From Solibacillus silvestris_B (lineage in GTDB: Bacteria; Bacillota; Bacilli; Bacillales_A; Planococcaceae), in the NCBI RefSeq assembly GCF_051967575.1, contig NZ_JBQCJW010000009.1:68256-132255 (forward strand): a stretch of DNA of 64,000 nt. The letters are read 5' to 3'. The notes beneath the pieces are model-generated. The model was not told the DNA's origin. It worked only from the letters and a program-made list of their open reading frames with translations, and made no database searches. Of this stretch, positions 15,993-24,764 are shown one piece after another. The first letter of the stretch is position 1, and every line of letters begins with the position of its first letter. Both the position numbers and the translations under genes were made by a program.

Positions 15993-17696
15993 ATGAGTTT
16001 GGTAACATTTAAAGATTTTGAATATAAGCGTCCGGATTTAGAGCAAATGAAAGAACAGACAGCTTCATTATTGAATGAGTTTAAAGCTGCCACTACAGTA
16101 GATGAACAAAGTGAAGTTATCGAAAAATTAAATGCGATTCGCAACACATTTTCTACAATGGCTAATATCGTCTATGTACGTGCATCAATTGATACAAATG
16201 ATGAATATTACCAAAAAGAACGCGACTATTTCGATGAAGTAAGCCCAATGGCCGATGAGCTTGTGTTCAATTGTTATACGGAGCTTGTAAAATCGCCTTT
16301 CCGTGCACAACTGGAAGAAAAATGGGGCACGCAGCTATTTGCATTAGCTGAAAACTTGTTAAAAGGTTTCTCGCCCGCAGTAATCGAGCTTATGCAAAAG
16401 GAAAACAGATTAACGTCTGAATACAGCAAGCTCGTTGCTTCTGCTCAGATTGAATTTGACGGCAAAACTTTGACATTGGCACAGCTTGGACCATATGCTG
16501 AATCTACAGAGCGTGATGTTCGTAAGGCTGCGCGTGAGGCAAGCGCCGATTTTTATGCTTCAAACAAAGAAAAATTCGATGCAATTTATGACGATCTTGT
16601 AAAGCTTCGCCATGAAATCGCGACAAAATTAGGATTCAAAAACTATGTGGAGCTTGGCTATGTAAACATGAACCGCATTGACTACAATGCAGAGATGGTC
16701 ACAAAATTCCGTGAACAAGTGCGTGAATATATCGTGCCGCTTGCAACAAAACTGTACGAGCGCCAAGCAGAGCGCATCGGTGTGGAAGACTTTAAATTCT
16801 ATGATGAAGGTTTAACATTCTTAACAGGAAATGCCGTACCTCAGGGTGACCCGCAATGGATTATCGATAACGGCAAAAAAATGTACGAAGAGCTTTCTAA
16901 AGAAACAGGCGAGTTCTTCAACTATATGATCGAACATGACCTGATGGATTTAGTTGCAAAAAAAGGGAAGGAAAGCGGCGGATACTGTACGTTTATCGAA
17001 GACTATGATTCACCGTTCATCTTCTCGAATTTCAATGGAACATCAGGGGATATCGATGTTTTGACACATGAGGCAGGGCATGCATTCCAGGTGTATTCAA
17101 GCCGAAATATCGGGATTCCGGAATACTTATGGCCGACATATGAGTCAGCTGAAATCCATTCGATGAGTATGGAATTCTTTACATGGCCCTGGATGGAGCT
17201 GTTCTTCAAGCACCAGACAGATAAGTATAAATTCTCGCATTTGAGCAGCGGGTTACTATTTTTGCCATATGGTGTGGCTGTTGATGAATTCCAGCATGTC
17301 GTGTATGAAAATCCGCAGATGACGCCTGCAGAGCGCAATGCGGCATGGAAGGACATCGAAGCGAAATATTTACCGCACCGTGATTATGACGGACATGAAT
17401 ATTTAGAGTCGGGTGCGATTTGGCAGCGACAAGGGCATATTTATGCAAGTCCATTCTATTATATCGATTACACATTGGCGCAAATTTGTGCGTTCCAGTT
17501 TTGGAAACGTTCACGCGAAGACTTTGATGCAGCATGGAAGGATTATGTTCACCTATGCGGTCTTGGCGGTTCATTTGCCTTCACAAAGCTTGTTGAGGAA
17601 GCGGGCCTGATTTCCCCGTTTGAAGATGGCTGTGTGGAGTCTGTCATCGGAACAATCGAAGACTATTTGAATTCAATCGACGATAAGAAGCTTTAA
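15993..17696 (+). CDS. M3 family oligoendopeptidase (PepF-like)
   Basis: This 567-residue cytoplasmic zinc peptidase cleaves short peptides. The metal motif HEAGH lies in DVLTHEAGHAFQVYSSR, and the third ligand glutamate is expected in the following PTYESAEIHSMSMEF block. The length fits M3 oligoendopeptidases. The start is ambiguous: GGGGTG ends only one base before ATG 15993, but lies about seven bases before the in-frame TTG at 15999, so the true start may be the TTG. It is monocistronic with a strong terminator. Together with the peptide binding protein and peptide symporter of the window it would serve peptide use. Confidence 0.9.
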   Translation: MSLVTFKDFEYKRPDLEQMKEQTASLLNEFKAATTVDEQSEVIEKLNAIRNTFSTMANIVYVRASIDTNDEYYQKERDYFDEVSPMADELVFNCYTELVKSPFRAQLEEKWGTQLFALAENLLKGFSPAVIELMQKENRLTSEYSKLVASAQIEFDGKTLTLAQLGPYAESTERDVRKAAREASADFYASNKEKFDAIYDDLVKLRHEIATKLGFKNYVELGYVNMNRIDYNAEMVTKFREQVREYIVPLATKLYERQAERIGVEDFKFYDEGLTFLTGNAVPQGDPQWIIDNGKKMYEELSKETGEFFNYMIEHDLMDLVAKKGKESGGYCTFIEDYDSPFIFSNFNGTSGDIDVLTHEAGHAFQVYSSRNIGIPEYLWPTYESAEIHSMSMEFFTWPWMELFFKHQTDKYKFSHLSSGLLFLPYGVAVDEFQHVVYENPQMTPAERNAAWKDIEAKYLPHRDYDGHEYLESGAIWQRQGHIYASPFYYIDYTLAQICAFQFWKRSREDFDAAWKDYVHLCGLGGSFAFTKLVEEAGLISPFEDGCVESVIGTIEDYLNSIDDKKL

Positions 17697-17703
17697 TGAA
17701 TGA

Positions 17704-17745
17704 AAAGGATAGTTTCGCGGCAGAAATTGCGCGAAACCATCCTTT
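17704..17745 (+). terminator. Rho-independent terminator after oligopeptidase gene
   Basis: AAGGATAGTTTCGCG pairs with CGCGAAACCATCCTT apart from one mismatch, followed by T6. Confidence 0.9.
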
Positions 17746-17843
17746 TTTCTTTTGTATTTTATGACACTTTATGGCATGCTAAAACGTACATAGTTTTATA
17801 GTGAAAAATAAATGAAACAACACTGTGTAAAGGAAGTGGGCCA

Positions 17844-18923
17844 ATGACGAGAAAACTGTGGTTTCAAGTGGGGATAGGCATTCTAATCTCGCTTTTAATC
17901 ATCAAATATTTTATTGAAATCCATGCTATTTTTAATCCGATTGTCATTATCTTTACGACGATTCTTGTACCGCTATTACTCGGTGGTGTACTCTATTATA
18001 TTTCGGAGCCGCTGCAGCGTGTATTGGAAAAGCGCGGCATGCCAAGATGGGGAAGTTTAATAACAATCGTCCTTCTTCTCGCAGGTTTAATGACAGGCTT
18101 TTTATTGCTTGTCGGAACGCCGATCGCCACCCAGGTGAACAAGCTCGTTGAAAATGCGCCGAACATTGCGAAAGAGATAGAAGACGCGTTTAATTATGTA
18201 TTGGATAATCGCGAAATTTTACCGCCGCAAATTGAGGAGTTTGTAGAGTCCATAACAAATTCCATTCAAGCGATTGCAATCACAAGCAGTAAATACCTTG
18301 TTACATTTTTAAGCGGTGCGGTAACTGTGACATTCACATTAATATTAGTGCCGTTCTTCTTTATTTTCATGTTGAAGGACCATGAAAAGTTTGCCCCTCA
18401 AATTTATGATGTTTTCACGGGTAATGCACGCACATGGGTGAAAAAGACATTGGAGGATATCGACAATGTATTGAGAAGCTATGTTCAGGGACAGGTGCTT
18501 GTGAGCTTTTTATTAGCCGTTATGATGTTTATCGGTTATTTATTCATTAAATTGGACTATTCATTATTGCTCGCGCTTTTTGCGTTTTTCATGAATATGA
18601 TTCCGTTTATTGGCCCATGGGTATCTCTTGTGCCGGCTGTCATTGTTGCGCTCATACAAAAACCGATTCTAGTCGTGTGGGTATGTGCCATTACATTAAT
18701 TGCACAGCAGGTAGAGAGTAACTTCATTACACCGAATGTAATGGGGAAATCTTTGGATATCCACCCTCTGACGGTTATTTCGCTTGTTCTTGCAGCCGGC
18801 AATATTGCAGGGTTTATCGGAATACTCATTGCCATTCCTACGTATTGCGTCATTAAAGTAATCGTTCAAAACCTTTATCATGAACGCAAAAAGATTAAAG
18901 AAGCGGCAACAAAGACGGTATAA
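17844..18923 (+). CDS. AI-2E family transporter / PerM-like permease
   Basis: This 359-residue integral membrane protein belongs to the AI-2E/UPF0118 family. N-terminal hydrophobic helices are followed by a soluble, partly helical segment (about 95-145), the family's VPFFFIFMLKDHEKF stretch, a YVQGQVLVSFLLAV element and C-terminal helices with NMIPFIGPWVSLVPAVIVAL. Members include exporters of autoinducer 2 and sodium/proton antiporters; the substrate here is unknown. AGGAAGTGG lies before ATG 17844. It is monocistronic. Confidence 0.88.
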   Translation: MTRKLWFQVGIGILISLLIIKYFIEIHAIFNPIVIIFTTILVPLLLGGVLYYISEPLQRVLEKRGMPRWGSLITIVLLLAGLMTGFLLLVGTPIATQVNKLVENAPNIAKEIEDAFNYVLDNREILPPQIEEFVESITNSIQAIAITSSKYLVTFLSGAVTVTFTLILVPFFFIFMLKDHEKFAPQIYDVFTGNARTWVKKTLEDIDNVLRSYVQGQVLVSFLLAVMMFIGYLFIKLDYSLLLALFAFFMNMIPFIGPWVSLVPAVIVALIQKPILVVWVCAITLIAQQVESNFITPNVMGKSLDIHPLTVISLVLAAGNIAGFIGILIAIPTYCVIKVIVQNLYHERKKIKEAATKTV

Positions 18924-18928
18924 TTGTG

Positions 18929-18960
18929 GAGCATATGTGACAAGCATATGCTTCTCTTTT
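18929..18960 (+). terminator. Rho-independent terminator after AI-2E family gene
   Basis: GAGCATATG pairs with CATATGCTTC around ACAAG-type loop bases, followed by CTTTTTAA. Confidence 0.75.
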
Positions 18961-19013
18961 TAATTCCGGTTGAACACGGTATACTTATTTATTAAACGGC
19001 CTCATTTTATTAT

Positions 19014-19096
19014 TTGGGGCGAAGGCGGTGACTCTTGGGATGTTCGTGGAGGTCCAGGCCTATCGACAGCCTTGCCGCAACGGAAAAAAGCTGCAT
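19014..19096 (+). repeat. decayed GC-rich intergenic repeat
   Basis: This segment is clearly more GC-rich than its surroundings and reads GGGGCGAAGGCGGTGACTC, then GGCCTATCGACAGCC, then GCAACGGAAAAAAGC. The pattern of GCGAAGGCGGTGACTCC...CGCGGAAAGC is one I associate with a repeat common in Bacillales intergenic regions, and the inverted form appears inside the element at 53026. It is not translated in any plausible gene. Confidence 0.4.
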
Positions 19097-19136
19097 GAAG
19101 AAAGTTTATACAGAAGAAATTACAAAGGAGCAGACA

Positions 19137-19601
19137 ATGCTAACATTTGAACAAAAACAGGGAATTATCGAATCATTTCCACAGTTGACAAAAAAGGAAA
19201 TTTCGCTGAAACGCATCAATTACCATTTTGAAGAAAGTCTTTACGAAAAAACAATCGTCGTAGAAAAGCTTCATCCAAACGGCAATGGTTTTGTTTTCGT
19301 TGGAGATTTAGTGAAATACGAAAAAGAGGCAAACGATAAAGGACTTGTGAACATTCGTGATTACAGCGAAGAAGCATTAAGTGAAATTGTACGCGATGTG
19401 ATCGACTATTTATCTGAAGAAGAAGAGGAAGATTTACCGATCATCGAGACATGGACATCGCGTGAAGGGGCGACGCTTGAACTGGAATTCAACGATCGTT
19501 CATGGAACATTTATCATCAGGGGAATTTAGAGGAATCATTCGGTACGCGTGAAGACGCTGTTGCTTATTTACGTGAGGAAGGTTTCCGACTTTCAAAATA
19601 G
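19137..19601 (+). CDS. hypothetical cytoplasmic protein
   Basis: This 154-residue protein is not recognised. It is soluble, strongly acidic (a YLSEEEEEDLPIIETW segment in the middle), and has no signal peptide or membrane helix. It contains two similar-looking beta segments around RINYHFEESLYEKTIVVEKL and GATLELEFNDRSWNIYHQG. ATG 19137 is chosen because AAAGGAG lies just before it; the frame stays open upstream to 19035, but that part is decayed repeat DNA. It is followed after 20 bases by a small membrane protein gene, probably in one operon. Confidence 0.7.
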   Translation: MLTFEQKQGIIESFPQLTKKEISLKRINYHFEESLYEKTIVVEKLHPNGNGFVFVGDLVKYEKEANDKGLVNIRDYSEEALSEIVRDVIDYLSEEEEEDLPIIETWTSREGATLELEFNDRSWNIYHQGNLEESFGTREDAVAYLREEGFRLSK

Positions 19602-19621
19602 ATAAGTGAGGGAAATGAAGT

Positions 19622-19849
19622 ATGGGACAGGAGCAACACTCGAAAGAAATATCCGGAAATAAAGTGGCTAAAGTTATTATCGGTACGATTTTAGCTGCAT
19701 CGATCGTAATTGTAATTGTCATTCAAGCATTTTATATGGTATGGGAGCCTAAAGAGCCCAAGCAGAATGAGCATCAGGATGAAAATGAGCAGCCGAGCTA
19801 TTCAAAATCGGCGATGGCTGATTTTGAAGAGCTATTGTATTTAGGATGA
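19622..19849 (+). CDS. small single-pass membrane protein, hypothetical
   Basis: This 75-residue protein is not recognised. A polar N-terminus is followed by one transmembrane helix at about 18-38 (VIIGTILAASIVIVIVIQAF) and a charged tail. GAGGGAAAT precedes ATG 19622. It lies 20 bases after the previous unknown gene and is probably cotranscribed. A hairpin at 19880 may end the unit. Confidence 0.65.
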   Translation: MGQEQHSKEISGNKVAKVIIGTILAASIVIVIVIQAFYMVWEPKEPKQNEHQDENEQPSYSKSAMADFEELLYLG

Positions 19850-19879
19850 ATGATCAAGATGACTTCATAAAAATATTAA

Positions 19880-19920
19880 AATCCCTCTTTTTGAATTTCT
19901 GAACGGGAGGGATTGTTCTT
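19880..19920 (+). terminator. probable terminator after small membrane protein gene
   Basis: AATCCCTC (19880-19887) pairs with GAGGGATT (19907-19914) and a short T-rich stretch follows. The loop is long, so strength is uncertain. Confidence 0.55.
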
Positions 19921-20001
19921 ATTGTCCACTAATAAGTGTAGCCAGCTTTGCGCAGAGTGATTTTCCTCTTCGGGGAATTCCTTCAAAGCCCTTTCCAAAT
20001 C

Positions 20002-20045
20002 AAACAGCCATCCGCTCCGGTTCACTGGGCAGATGGCTGTTTTTC
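20002..20045 (+). terminator. isolated terminator-like hairpin in gene-free region
   Basis: AACAGCCATC (20003-20012) pairs with GATGGCTGTT (20032-20041) followed by a T-run. No recognisable gene lies between it and the hairpin at 19880, so it may close a small untranslated RNA or be a relic. Confidence 0.55.
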
Positions 20046-20214
20046 ATTGTCCAGGCAAACCGCACCAATCCCTCGCCTCCATGCAAAAGGATGGCACTGA
20101 AAAGCCCCGGGGATTTTCAGCGAAGCGGCAAGAAAGAGGTAGATTCCAGCAATTCGAGATGAAAAGGATCTGCCACTAACAGTTGGGAGATCCGTTTAAG
20201 TGCCCACTCCAATA

Positions 20215-20402
20215 AATAGACGGAAAAATTCCCCTTATTTAAAAAATACAATAGAAAATGGCCTTAATAGACGGAGAATTTCCGCCTATTGACCTGAAAA
20301 ACATGAAAATAGAGGGTTTTTCTTTGGATAACCGGAAAATCTCCCCTTATTTGTCCCGAAACGAGCCCTTTTGTGAAAATAAGCGTAAAATCTCCGCTTA
20401 TT
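20215..20402. repeat. array of four imperfect palindromes
   Basis: Four related near-palindromes start at 20215, 20266, 20327 and 20378, i.e. 51, 61 and 51 bases apart. Each is about 25 bases: a left arm like AATAGACGG or AATAAGCGT, an A-rich centre AAAATYTC, and a right arm like CCGCYTATT. The second and fourth pair best (nine and eight base pairs). The array lies inside an 836-base stretch (19850-20685) with no credible gene. Confidence 0.65.
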
Positions 20403-20493
20403 TTTCCCTTTCTTCTTCCCCTTAATCAAAAGCCAAAATCTCCATCGGGAAATTTGAATTCCACCTGATACGGGAAAGGGGCATTCATTAAAA

Positions 20494-20546
20494 ATGAAAT
20501 AATACCTTTTTCTATTCAAATTGAACAAAAAGGGTCTTATTTTCAT
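20494..20546. repeat. long imperfect inverted repeat
   Basis: ATGAAATAATACCTTTTTCT on the left and the complement of GGGTCTTATTTTCAT on the right form an imperfect hairpin of about 22 base pairs around a short centre. It lies between the palindrome array and the MMPL gene end and may act as that gene's terminator. Confidence 0.5.
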
Positions 20547-20685
20547 CAAAAAAGTTAAATAACCGTTGTGTTGTTTTTCAGCGCCCTCCTTGCAAAAGTG
20601 GTGGAATGTTTACTTTTACATCGAGCCCTCCAATGTTTCTCTGAGTTGAACATGCGCTTTAGTGCTTTTGTTCGTTATTAAAGGT

Positions 20686-22797
20686 TTATCTTGTGCCTTT
20701 CTTAAACGGCAGCCACCAGTTCCAATCGCCGAATAGCTTCATGAAACTTGGTACGAGCATAAGGCGGATGATCGTTGCATCGATTGCTATTGCGATCGCA
20801 ATGCCGACACCGATTTGCTTGACAGGCATTACATCGGTAAACGCAAATGCCCCGGTAATGACAATCATAATAAGCGCCGCGGATGTTATAATTTTACTTG
20901 TTGATACAAGCCCGTCTATTGTTGCCTTCGTATTTGACGCGCCTTTTAAATATTCCTCTTGGATACGGGAAATTAAAAACACTTCATAGTCCATGCTTAG
21001 CCCGAACACTAAACAGAATATAAGTACAGGAACGATCAGTACAATTGCGGTTGCTTCCAGCCCGAAATGTCCGTATTGGAAAATGTAGACGAGAATCCCG
21101 AATGTAGCTCCGAGACCTAAAATGTTCATAATAATCGCCTTTAATGGAATTAAAATCGATCGGAACGCAATCATTAAAATAAAGAATGTGGAAACAATGA
21201 TGATCGCAATGGCAATAAGCACTTTATTCGCAATCTCATCAAAAATTTCCTGGTTGAATTTTGCTTGACCGGACAATGCAAAATCGACGCCGAGATCCTT
21301 ATCAGTCCATTCGCGCACAAAATCCTGCGCTTCTGATGTTGAGCCGGTTGTATTTAAATACGCGACCATATACATCTTATCCTTTTTGATGAAGTTTTCA
21401 GCCACTTCATCCAGAGCTCCAGGTGCTTGCGGGTTGCTGTTTGCCATTTCCCACATTTCGGCCGATTCGATATTCGCCACAGTAAACATCGATGTTACAC
21501 GGTCTACCAATGGATCGTCTAAAAGCTGCTGCTGGATATCGAATATTTTTTCGAGTCCTTCCGTCGTATCCCAGCTATCATAATTTTCGGCAAGCAGGAA
21601 GACAGGGGTATTTTCCCCGATGCCAAATTCCTCATTAAGCTTGTCGAATGTTTGGCGAGATTCATATGACACGGGCAGCGATTCAGCAGAGGGGATTGCC
21701 AACTCGATATCCTTAATCGGAATCATGGCAGCACATAGTAGTATAACCGCCACAAAGATGATAGCTACAGGGCGCTTCATCACAAAAGCGGCGAACTTTT
21801 GCCAGCGTGAGGCGGTCGGCTTAATGCGGAAAATGCGTCCTTTATTTAAACGGTCCCCGAGCAGTGTTAGTGTTGCCGGTAAAAGTGTCAGCCCTGTTAA
21901 CACTGCCAGCAGCACGACAATTGTGCCGCCCAGTGCGATATTCATGAAAATTTCGACATTAATAACGACCATTGCACCAAGTCCGATCATGACACAAAGC
22001 GCGGAAAAAATAATCGAACGCCCGGCTGTTTGTATAGCTGTTTGCACAGATTGCTCGATTGAATGCATATTGCGCTCTTCGCGATATCGGTTAATTAACA
22101 GTAAGGCAAAGTCGATACTTAATGCCAGACCGAGCATCGGCACAATATTGAGCACGAAAATCGATAAGCTCACACTATCCCCTAAAAGAGCCAATAATCC
22201 AAGAGTGATGACAACCGTTGCCCCGCCTATTAAAATCGGCAGGAGTGAAGCAACAATCGAACCGAATGCAAGCAGCAGCACAATTAAGGCAATTGGAAGC
22301 CCAATTGTTTCCGCTTTAATTAAATCGTTTTGACTCGCTACATTAATATCCTTTGAAATAACAGGTTCGCCTGTAATGGAAATCCCATTATCTTCTCCAA
22401 GCCTTTCACGTAGCTCATCGATAATAGGAAAGTAATCGACAATAGTATTATCAAATTCCAAAATACCGTATGCATAGCCATCATTATTTAAATCTTCTGC
22501 ACCGACAGGAGAAGTAATGGCATGTATTTCTTCGATTGCTTCTAAATTTTCAATTGCTGCAGTGATTTCCTCGTCTGTTTTATTGTCAAACAGGACAAAG
22601 ATCGTTTTTGCTGGTAAATTGAATGTTTCGGATAACTCATTCGTCACATATGAGTGGTCGCCATCGTAGAAAAATCCATCGCCCTGTAATTTATTCGGTA
22701 ATTGAAGTGCAAAAAATGCGAGGAAGACTAAAATCGCGCACCAAATTATAACGATTGGCTTTGCGAATTTTGTGACAAGTGCTGCGAATTGTTTCAT
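20686..22797 (-). CDS. MMPL/RND family transporter (YdfJ-like)
   Basis: This 703-residue membrane protein of the MMPL branch of the RND superfamily is a proton-driven exporter of lipids or hydrophobic compounds. Two halves are visible, each with one leading helix, an extracytoplasmic loop (about 35-160 and 385-510), and five membrane helices. The first half has LSIDFALLLINRYREE and the second LSMDYEVFLISRIQEEY, the paired proton-relay helices of the family. ATG 22797 has AAAGGCGG upstream and is preferred over the in-frame start at 22821. The gene appears monocistronic. The cargo is unknown. Confidence 0.88.
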   Translation of the reverse strand: MKQFAALVTKFAKPIVIIWCAILVFLAFFALQLPNKLQGDGFFYDGDHSYVTNELSETFNLPAKTIFVLFDNKTDEEITAAIENLEAIEEIHAITSPVGAEDLNNDGYAYGILEFDNTIVDYFPIIDELRERLGEDNGISITGEPVISKDINVASQNDLIKAETIGLPIALIVLLLAFGSIVASLLPILIGGATVVITLGLLALLGDSVSLSIFVLNIVPMLGLALSIDFALLLINRYREERNMHSIEQSVQTAIQTAGRSIIFSALCVMIGLGAMVVINVEIFMNIALGGTIVVLLAVLTGLTLLPATLTLLGDRLNKGRIFRIKPTASRWQKFAAFVMKRPVAIIFVAVILLCAAMIPIKDIELAIPSAESLPVSYESRQTFDKLNEEFGIGENTPVFLLAENYDSWDTTEGLEKIFDIQQQLLDDPLVDRVTSMFTVANIESAEMWEMANSNPQAPGALDEVAENFIKKDKMYMVAYLNTTGSTSEAQDFVREWTDKDLGVDFALSGQAKFNQEIFDEIANKVLIAIAIIIVSTFFILMIAFRSILIPLKAIIMNILGLGATFGILVYIFQYGHFGLEATAIVLIVPVLIFCLVFGLSMDYEVFLISRIQEEYLKGASNTKATIDGLVSTSKIITSAALIMIVITGAFAFTDVMPVKQIGVGIAIAIAIDATIIRLMLVPSFMKLFGDWNWWLPFKKGTR

Positions 22798-22855
22798 AAA
22801 ATACCGCCTTTCTTTTTCCATAAATACAGTGTAATAGATTCATGGGAAAAAAGAA

Positions 22856-22905
22856 AAGAGGGAGGGTTGTTCGAAGAAATATTTCGAAGCATCCCTACCC
22901 TCCAT
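22856..22905 (-). terminator. terminator after pit
   Basis: Read on the minus strand, GGAGGGT...TTCGAA pairs with TTCGAA...ACCCTCC just after the pit stop, followed by CTCTTTTCTTTTTT. Confidence 0.7.
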
Positions 22906-22906
22906 G

Positions 22907-23923
22907 TTAGAAGAATATATTTAATATTGTATAAATAACCGCTGCCATAACCGCTGAAATCGGCATTGTAATAATCCATGTTGTAATGATTTTACGTGCC
23001 ATTCCCCAGTTTACGCCTTTTACATTTTGAGCAGCACCAACACCCATAATTGCAGAAGAAATAACATGTGTTGTTGATACAGGCAAGTGAATTAATGTCG
23101 CACCAAAAATGATTGATGCAGAAGAAAGGTCTGCAGCAGCACCGTTTACAGGACGGATTTTCATAATTTTACCGCCAACTGTTTTAATGATTTTATAGCC
23201 GCCGATTGACGTACCAAGACCCATTGCAAGGGCACAGGCAAAACGTACCCAGACTTGCACATCATCCGTCGTTTGCCAATTGGCTGCGATAAGTGCCATT
23301 GTAATAATACCCATCGCTTTTTGGGCGTCATTCGTTCCGTGTGTAAATGACTGGACTGCCGCAGTGAAAATTTGCATAATGCGGAAGCCTTTATTTGTTT
23401 TATATAGATTCATGTTTTTAAATATAAATTTCATTAATGTCATCATCAAATAGCCGGCACAAATAGCGATAACCGGTGAAGCCAATAAAGCGATAATAAT
23501 TTTTGTGAAACCGCCATAGTTCAAAACCCCAATACCCGATGCTGCGATGGCTGCACCTGCAATCGAGCCGATCAGTGTGTGGGAAGAGCTTGAAGGAATT
23601 CCAAAATACCAGGTTACCAGGTTCCATGTAATCGCTGAAAGTAATGCAGCTAATATGACGACAGAACCGATTAATGGCGCTTCAGGTGTCGATAGTGAAA
23701 ACGGATCGACGATATCTGACGCGATTGCTTTTGCCACTCCTACAAATGTAATGGCACCGAGAAAGTTCATGATGGCAGCCATTACGACAGCCACGCGAGG
23801 CGGCAGGGCACGTGTTGAAACAGATGTCGCGATGGCATTTGCTGTATCGTGGAAACCATTAATGAAGTCAAATGCGAGTGCAAAAAAGACTACTAAGACG
23901 GTAATGATAAGTAGTGTGTTCAT
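22907..23923 (-). CDS. pit: PiT family inorganic phosphate transporter
   Basis: This 338-residue low-affinity phosphate permease couples uptake of metal phosphate to protons. The PiT signatures GFHDTANAIATSVSTRAL near the N-terminus and SFTHGTNDAQKAMGII in the second half are both present, along with about ten hydrophobic helices. It lies 20 bases behind a DUF47 gene on the same strand, the ykaA-pit arrangement known from Bacillus, where the DUF47 protein is thought to modulate Pit. A promoter would lie upstream of the DUF47 gene. The length matches the family. Confidence 0.93.
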   Translation of the reverse strand: MNTLLIITVLVVFFALAFDFINGFHDTANAIATSVSTRALPPRVAVVMAAIMNFLGAITFVGVAKAIASDIVDPFSLSTPEAPLIGSVVILAALLSAITWNLVTWYFGIPSSSSHTLIGSIAGAAIAASGIGVLNYGGFTKIIIALLASPVIAICAGYLMMTLMKFIFKNMNLYKTNKGFRIMQIFTAAVQSFTHGTNDAQKAMGIITMALIAANWQTTDDVQVWVRFACALAMGLGTSIGGYKIIKTVGGKIMKIRPVNGAAADLSSASIIFGATLIHLPVSTTHVISSAIMGVGAAQNVKGVNWGMARKIITTWIITMPISAVMAAVIYTILNIFF

Positions 23924-23943
23924 TAAAAAGGACTCCTTATTAA

Positions 23944-24564
23944 TTACGCGTTACGCATAATGATTGTTTCGATTGTGTTTGCGACAGTTTGACAGTAATC
24001 GGCTATTTCTTCCAATTGCTCATAAATATCTTTGAATTTGATTAGACGGATCGGATCTTTTTCATTTAAAAATAGCTTTTTGATTGATGACCGCAATACT
24101 TCATCACATTCACGCTCATAATCTTTAATTAAAATCGCGTGCTGACGCATCCCAACAAGATCTTTTTTGTTTAATAGCTCCATCGCTTTTACAATTTCAT
24201 CCGTGGATTTTGCGATATACGCCAAAAAGTCACGCATCGAATCATCGATTTCTGTCAATGAAAACATTTCAAAATGTCCAATTGTACCTTCTGTTCCATC
24301 TAAAACATCGTCCATGCGGATCGCCAATGATAAAATATCCTCACGCTCAATCGGTGTCATAAATGATTTATTCAGCATGACGATCAATTCATGGATTAAT
24401 TTATCGCCCGCTGTTTCGTATTGCTTCATACGAATGCTAATTTCCTTTAAATCCGCAACCGTTACAATGCGGGAATCATTTGCATAATGAATTCCTTCAC
24501 GCATGTTTTCGGCAATTTTTAATAGTGCCGCGAAAAATGGATCTTGCTTCTTTGAACTGAACAT
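23944..24564 (-). CDS. ykaA: DUF47 family PhoU-like protein, Pit partner
   Basis: This 206-residue, all-helical cytoplasmic protein belongs to the DUF47/PhoU-like family. It opens with MFSSKKQDPFFAALLKIAENM and carries the acidic metal-binding type motifs REDILSLAIRMDDVLDG and FKDIYEQLEEIADYC. Members lie next to Pit transporters and probably regulate them. GGAGGCAATTCC directly precedes the ATG. TGTAGA and TATGAT, 17 bases apart on the minus strand near 24630-24670, form a possible promoter for the two-gene operon. Confidence 0.88.
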   Translation of the reverse strand: MFSSKKQDPFFAALLKIAENMREGIHYANDSRIVTVADLKEISIRMKQYETAGDKLIHELIVMLNKSFMTPIEREDILSLAIRMDDVLDGTEGTIGHFEMFSLTEIDDSMRDFLAYIAKSTDEIVKAMELLNKKDLVGMRQHAILIKDYERECDEVLRSSIKKLFLNEKDPIRLIKFKDIYEQLEEIADYCQTVANTIETIIMRNA

Positions 24565-24764
24565 GGAATTGCCTCCTGAATCTATATAATCAAATTGTAT
24601 TTAAAATTTAACCTCAATCATCATAACAAAAACTTTAAAAAATCTACACAAAATTTACGCTTGTCGTCTTAATCTTTACAATTCTGTAATATAAGCCGCT
24701 ATTGAACATTTTCCCTCTTTTAGTCAATAGTAAGCAAATTTTTGGAATGATGAGAAGAAATCCG

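Noticed and set aside
19035..19136. N-terminal extension of the unknown gene at 19137
   Set aside because: The extension is encoded by decayed GC-rich repeat DNA, and AAAGGAG directly precedes ATG 19137.
21620..22333. 237-codon frame antisense to the MMPL gene
   Set aside because: It is a serine/isoleucine-rich shadow of a strongly supported gene on the other strand.
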